Shown here piece by piece: positions 6,415 to 7,481 of a DNA stretch of 7,481 bases (its first letter is position 1; each line of letters opens with the position of its first letter). A program made the translations under genes and the position numbers. The stretch comes from Cyanobacteria bacterium OH_PDB_112 (lineage in GTDB: Bacteria; Cyanobacteriota; Vampirovibrionia; Gastranaerophilales; CAJFVJ01): assembly GCA_023457295.1 (NCBI GenBank), contig JAEWLZ010000278.1, positions 1-7,481 on the forward strand, in the 5' to 3' direction. The notes below the pieces were generated by a model, which searched no databases, had not been told where the DNA came from, and saw nothing but the letters and a program-made list of their open reading frames with translations.

Positions 6415-6621
6415 TTAGCCTCCGCCGAAGAAGCCCACTATTTCAAAACTATCGTTTTCATTGACGGAAACTTGCCCGTAATTTTCTTTTGGGATGATTT
6501 CAAGGTTTTTTTCAACGACAAACATTCCTACTACATTTCTTTGTTCAATCAATCCTTGAACTGTTGAATTTTCGTCTAGTTCGACATCTTTGCCGTTTAT
6601 TTTTACCAAAATTTTGCTCAT
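6415..6621 (-). CDS. thiS: ThiS-like sulfur carrier protein ending in Gly-Gly-Gly (HcyS-type role likely)
   Basis: This 68-residue protein starts MSKILVKINGKDVELDEN, has the beta-grasp pattern of ThiS (VQGLIEQRNV, then VVEKNLEIIPKENY) and ends DSFEIVGFFGGG. The C-terminal glycine is the residue adenylated by a ThiF/MoeB-type enzyme and converted to a thiocarboxylate. The frame stays open to an upstream ATG at 6648, but the start at 6621 is preferred. AAAGGAG lies 7 bases before it, the extra residues MERKERSKL only translate that ribosome site and the end of the preceding gene, and family proteins begin here. The ATG overlaps the methyltransferase stop in ATGA. In thiamine loci the carrier sits with thiG/thiF. 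Here the neighbours are metY and an E1-like gene, so a homocysteine role (HcyS) is inferred. Shared use for thiamine synthesis cannot be ruled out. Confidence 0.88.
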   Translation of the reverse strand: MSKILVKINGKDVELDENSTVQGLIEQRNVVGMFVVEKNLEIIPKENYGQVSVNENDSFEIVGFFGGG

Positions 6622-7310
6622 AAGTTTACTCCTTTCCTTCCGCTCCAAACAGCAAAATTAAAATATTTCCAAATAGTTTCAACATCCATGAAACCTGATT
6701 TTTCAAGCCATTTCAGGTGGTTAAACAGCTCAACGGGGTTGTCGCCCGCTTGATATTTTGGCAATAATTCTTCTTCTATTACATTTTTAGGAAAACTTCG
6801 CCTTATGAAATCTTTCCATTTTTTCAGATAAAGATGCTTTGTGAAATTATTCACTCCAAGGACAATATCCGCGGTGATAAAAATTCCGCCGTCATTTAGA
6901 ATTTTATAAATATTTCGATAAGTCTTTATCTTTTCTCTGTCGCTTTGAATATGGTGCAGCGCAAAGCAGGAGACCACAACGTCATATTTATCTTCGATTT
7001 TCAGTTCATTAAAATCTCCGGTAACAAATTTGATATCCTGATGTTCGGAAAGTTTTTCTTTTGCAATGTCTATCATATTATTCGCAAAATCAAGACAGGT
7101 TATTTGCGCAGGCGGAAAATTTCCTTTCATCTTTTTTGCAAGAGTCCCGGTGCCACAGCCTATGTCAAGGATTTTTAGAGAATTTTCACCCGAAAACGGT
7201 ATCGCCTCAACCAGAATTTCATAAATTTCGTTGTAAAAAGGAATCAAAAGTGGAATTATGTAATCAAATTCCTTGGCCTCCTGTTCAAAAAGAGTTTTTG
7301 TTTTGCTCAT
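6618..7310 (-). CDS. Class I SAM-dependent methyltransferase, substrate unknown
   Basis: The 230-residue protein has the Rossmann-fold methyltransferase signature: motif I ILDIGCGTGTLA (47-58), an acidic residue after strand 2 in CLDFANNM (Asp74), GDFNEL (98-103) and YDVVVSCFALHHI (109-121). The family is sure but the substrate is not readable. The acceptor region after residue 135 (FTKHLYLKKWKDFIRR, LKWLEKSGFMDVETIWKYFN) is typical of small-molecule or quinone/thiol-type methyltransferases and gives no clear catalytic residue. No signal peptide or membrane segment is seen. GGGAGGAAG lies just before the ATG, which is 12 bases from the stop of the upstream PLP enzyme, and its own stop overlaps the carrier start by 4 bases. 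This placement says its job belongs with sulfur amino acid metabolism, for example methylating a thiol, or a regulatory or detoxifying step; this is inference only. Confidence 0.85.
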   Translation of the reverse strand: MSKTKTLFEQEAKEFDYIIPLLIPFYNEIYEILVEAIPFSGENSLKILDIGCGTGTLAKKMKGNFPPAQITCLDFANNMIDIAKEKLSEHQDIKFVTGDFNELKIEDKYDVVVSCFALHHIQSDREKIKTYRNIYKILNDGGIFITADIVLGVNNFTKHLYLKKWKDFIRRSFPKNVIEEELLPKYQAGDNPVELFNHLKWLEKSGFMDVETIWKYFNFAVWSGRKGVNL

Positions 7311-7322
7311 AGTCTTCCTCCC

Positions 7323-7481
7323 TTAATTTGTAAGTGAATAGTTGCTGCTCTTTAAAAGAGCATTGTCCAAATCTTCGAGCAAATCTTTTATATCCTCTAT
7401 TCCTATCGAAAGCCGTATCAAATTGTCAGTGATGCCGAGGCTTTTCTTTTTTTCGGCGGGAATTGTTCCATGAGTCATAAC
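7323..7481 (-). CDS. C-terminal part of a Cys/Met-metabolism PLP enzyme (cystathionine gamma-synthase/lyase type), runs off the right edge
   Basis: The last 52 codons before TAA (7325-7323) read VMTHGTIPAEKKKSLGITDN and LIRLSIGIEDIKDLLEDLDN, then a short tail. This is the conserved end of the family containing MetB, MetC, cystathionine gamma-lyase and methionine gamma-lyase. The MTHxxIP and KKSLGITD forms fit MetB/MetC/CGL better than MetY, whose copy in this window has STTHQQLTPEEQ at the same place. The active-site lysine and substrate pocket lie outside the window, so the exact reaction cannot be told. It could make or cleave cystathionine, or release sulfide from cysteine or homocysteine to feed the downstream carrier and MetY. 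It is the first gene of the visible operon, 12 bases ahead of the methyltransferase. Confidence 0.85.
   Translation of the reverse strand, partial: VMTHGTIPAEKKKSLGITDNLIRLSIGIEDIKDLLEDLDNALLKSSNYSLTN

Noticed and set aside
7346..7362. Palindrome TGCTCTTTAAAAGAGCA near the end of the partial PLP enzyme
   Set aside because: It lies within the coding region, has a 3-base loop and no U tract; downstream genes are close and share the operon, so a terminator is unlikely.

Overview
The window is AT-rich bacterial DNA with short intergenic gaps. It holds a one-piece tmRNA gene, two plus-strand genes that look like nucleotide/nucleoside enzymes, and a tightly packed minus-strand sulfur-assimilation operon. 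Low GC, the tmRNA tag and the N-terminal style of the two plus-strand proteins (short leaders with FSG or NFSS, no signal peptide) recall non-photosynthetic gut relatives of cyanobacteria (Melainabacteria/Gastranaerophilales). That placement is an impression, not a demonstrated assignment.

Left end (1-508): the 5' part of a minus-strand gene for a YkgJ-like cysteine-cluster protein (CxxCGxCC), with a promoter-like region containing a perfect 10-bp palindrome. The tmRNA promoter follows. ssrA (509-910) is complete, with acceptor stem, T arm, CCA end, pseudoknots and a 19-residue tag beginning with a Gly codon. A short terminator follows. Facing the 3' end of ssrA on the minus strand is an open remnant frame that may be the tail of a degraded integrase.

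Middle (1252-4140, plus strand): a TTG-started, apparently cytoplasmic two-domain 5'-nucleotidase/cyclic-phosphodiesterase-like protein, overlapped at its start by a 12-codon leader ORF. After 95 bases comes a 408-residue tandem cytidine-deaminase-fold protein with one probable zinc site and one degenerate copy. Together they could dephosphorylate nucleotides and deaminate the nucleosides (inference). A 14-bp perfect hairpin between the converging transcription units is probably the shared terminator.

Right part (4365-7481, minus strand): in transcription order, the C-terminus of a Cys/Met-metabolism PLP enzyme, a class I SAM methyltransferase, a ThiS-like sulfur carrier ending in Gly-Gly-Gly, MetY (O-acetylhomoserine sulfhydrylase) and a ThiF/MoeB-like adenylating enzyme. 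Spacings are 12 bases, a 4-base overlap, 45 bases and an 8-base overlap, so this is almost surely one operon. The layout matches protein-thiocarboxylate-dependent homocysteine synthesis, known from Wolinella succinogenes (HcyS/HcyF/MetY). The E1-like enzyme would activate the carrier's C-terminus, the carrier would take sulfide as a thiocarboxylate, and MetY would pass it to O-acetylhomoserine. The methyltransferase inside the operon and the absence of the usual catalytic-loop cysteine in the E1-like enzyme are the least expected parts.
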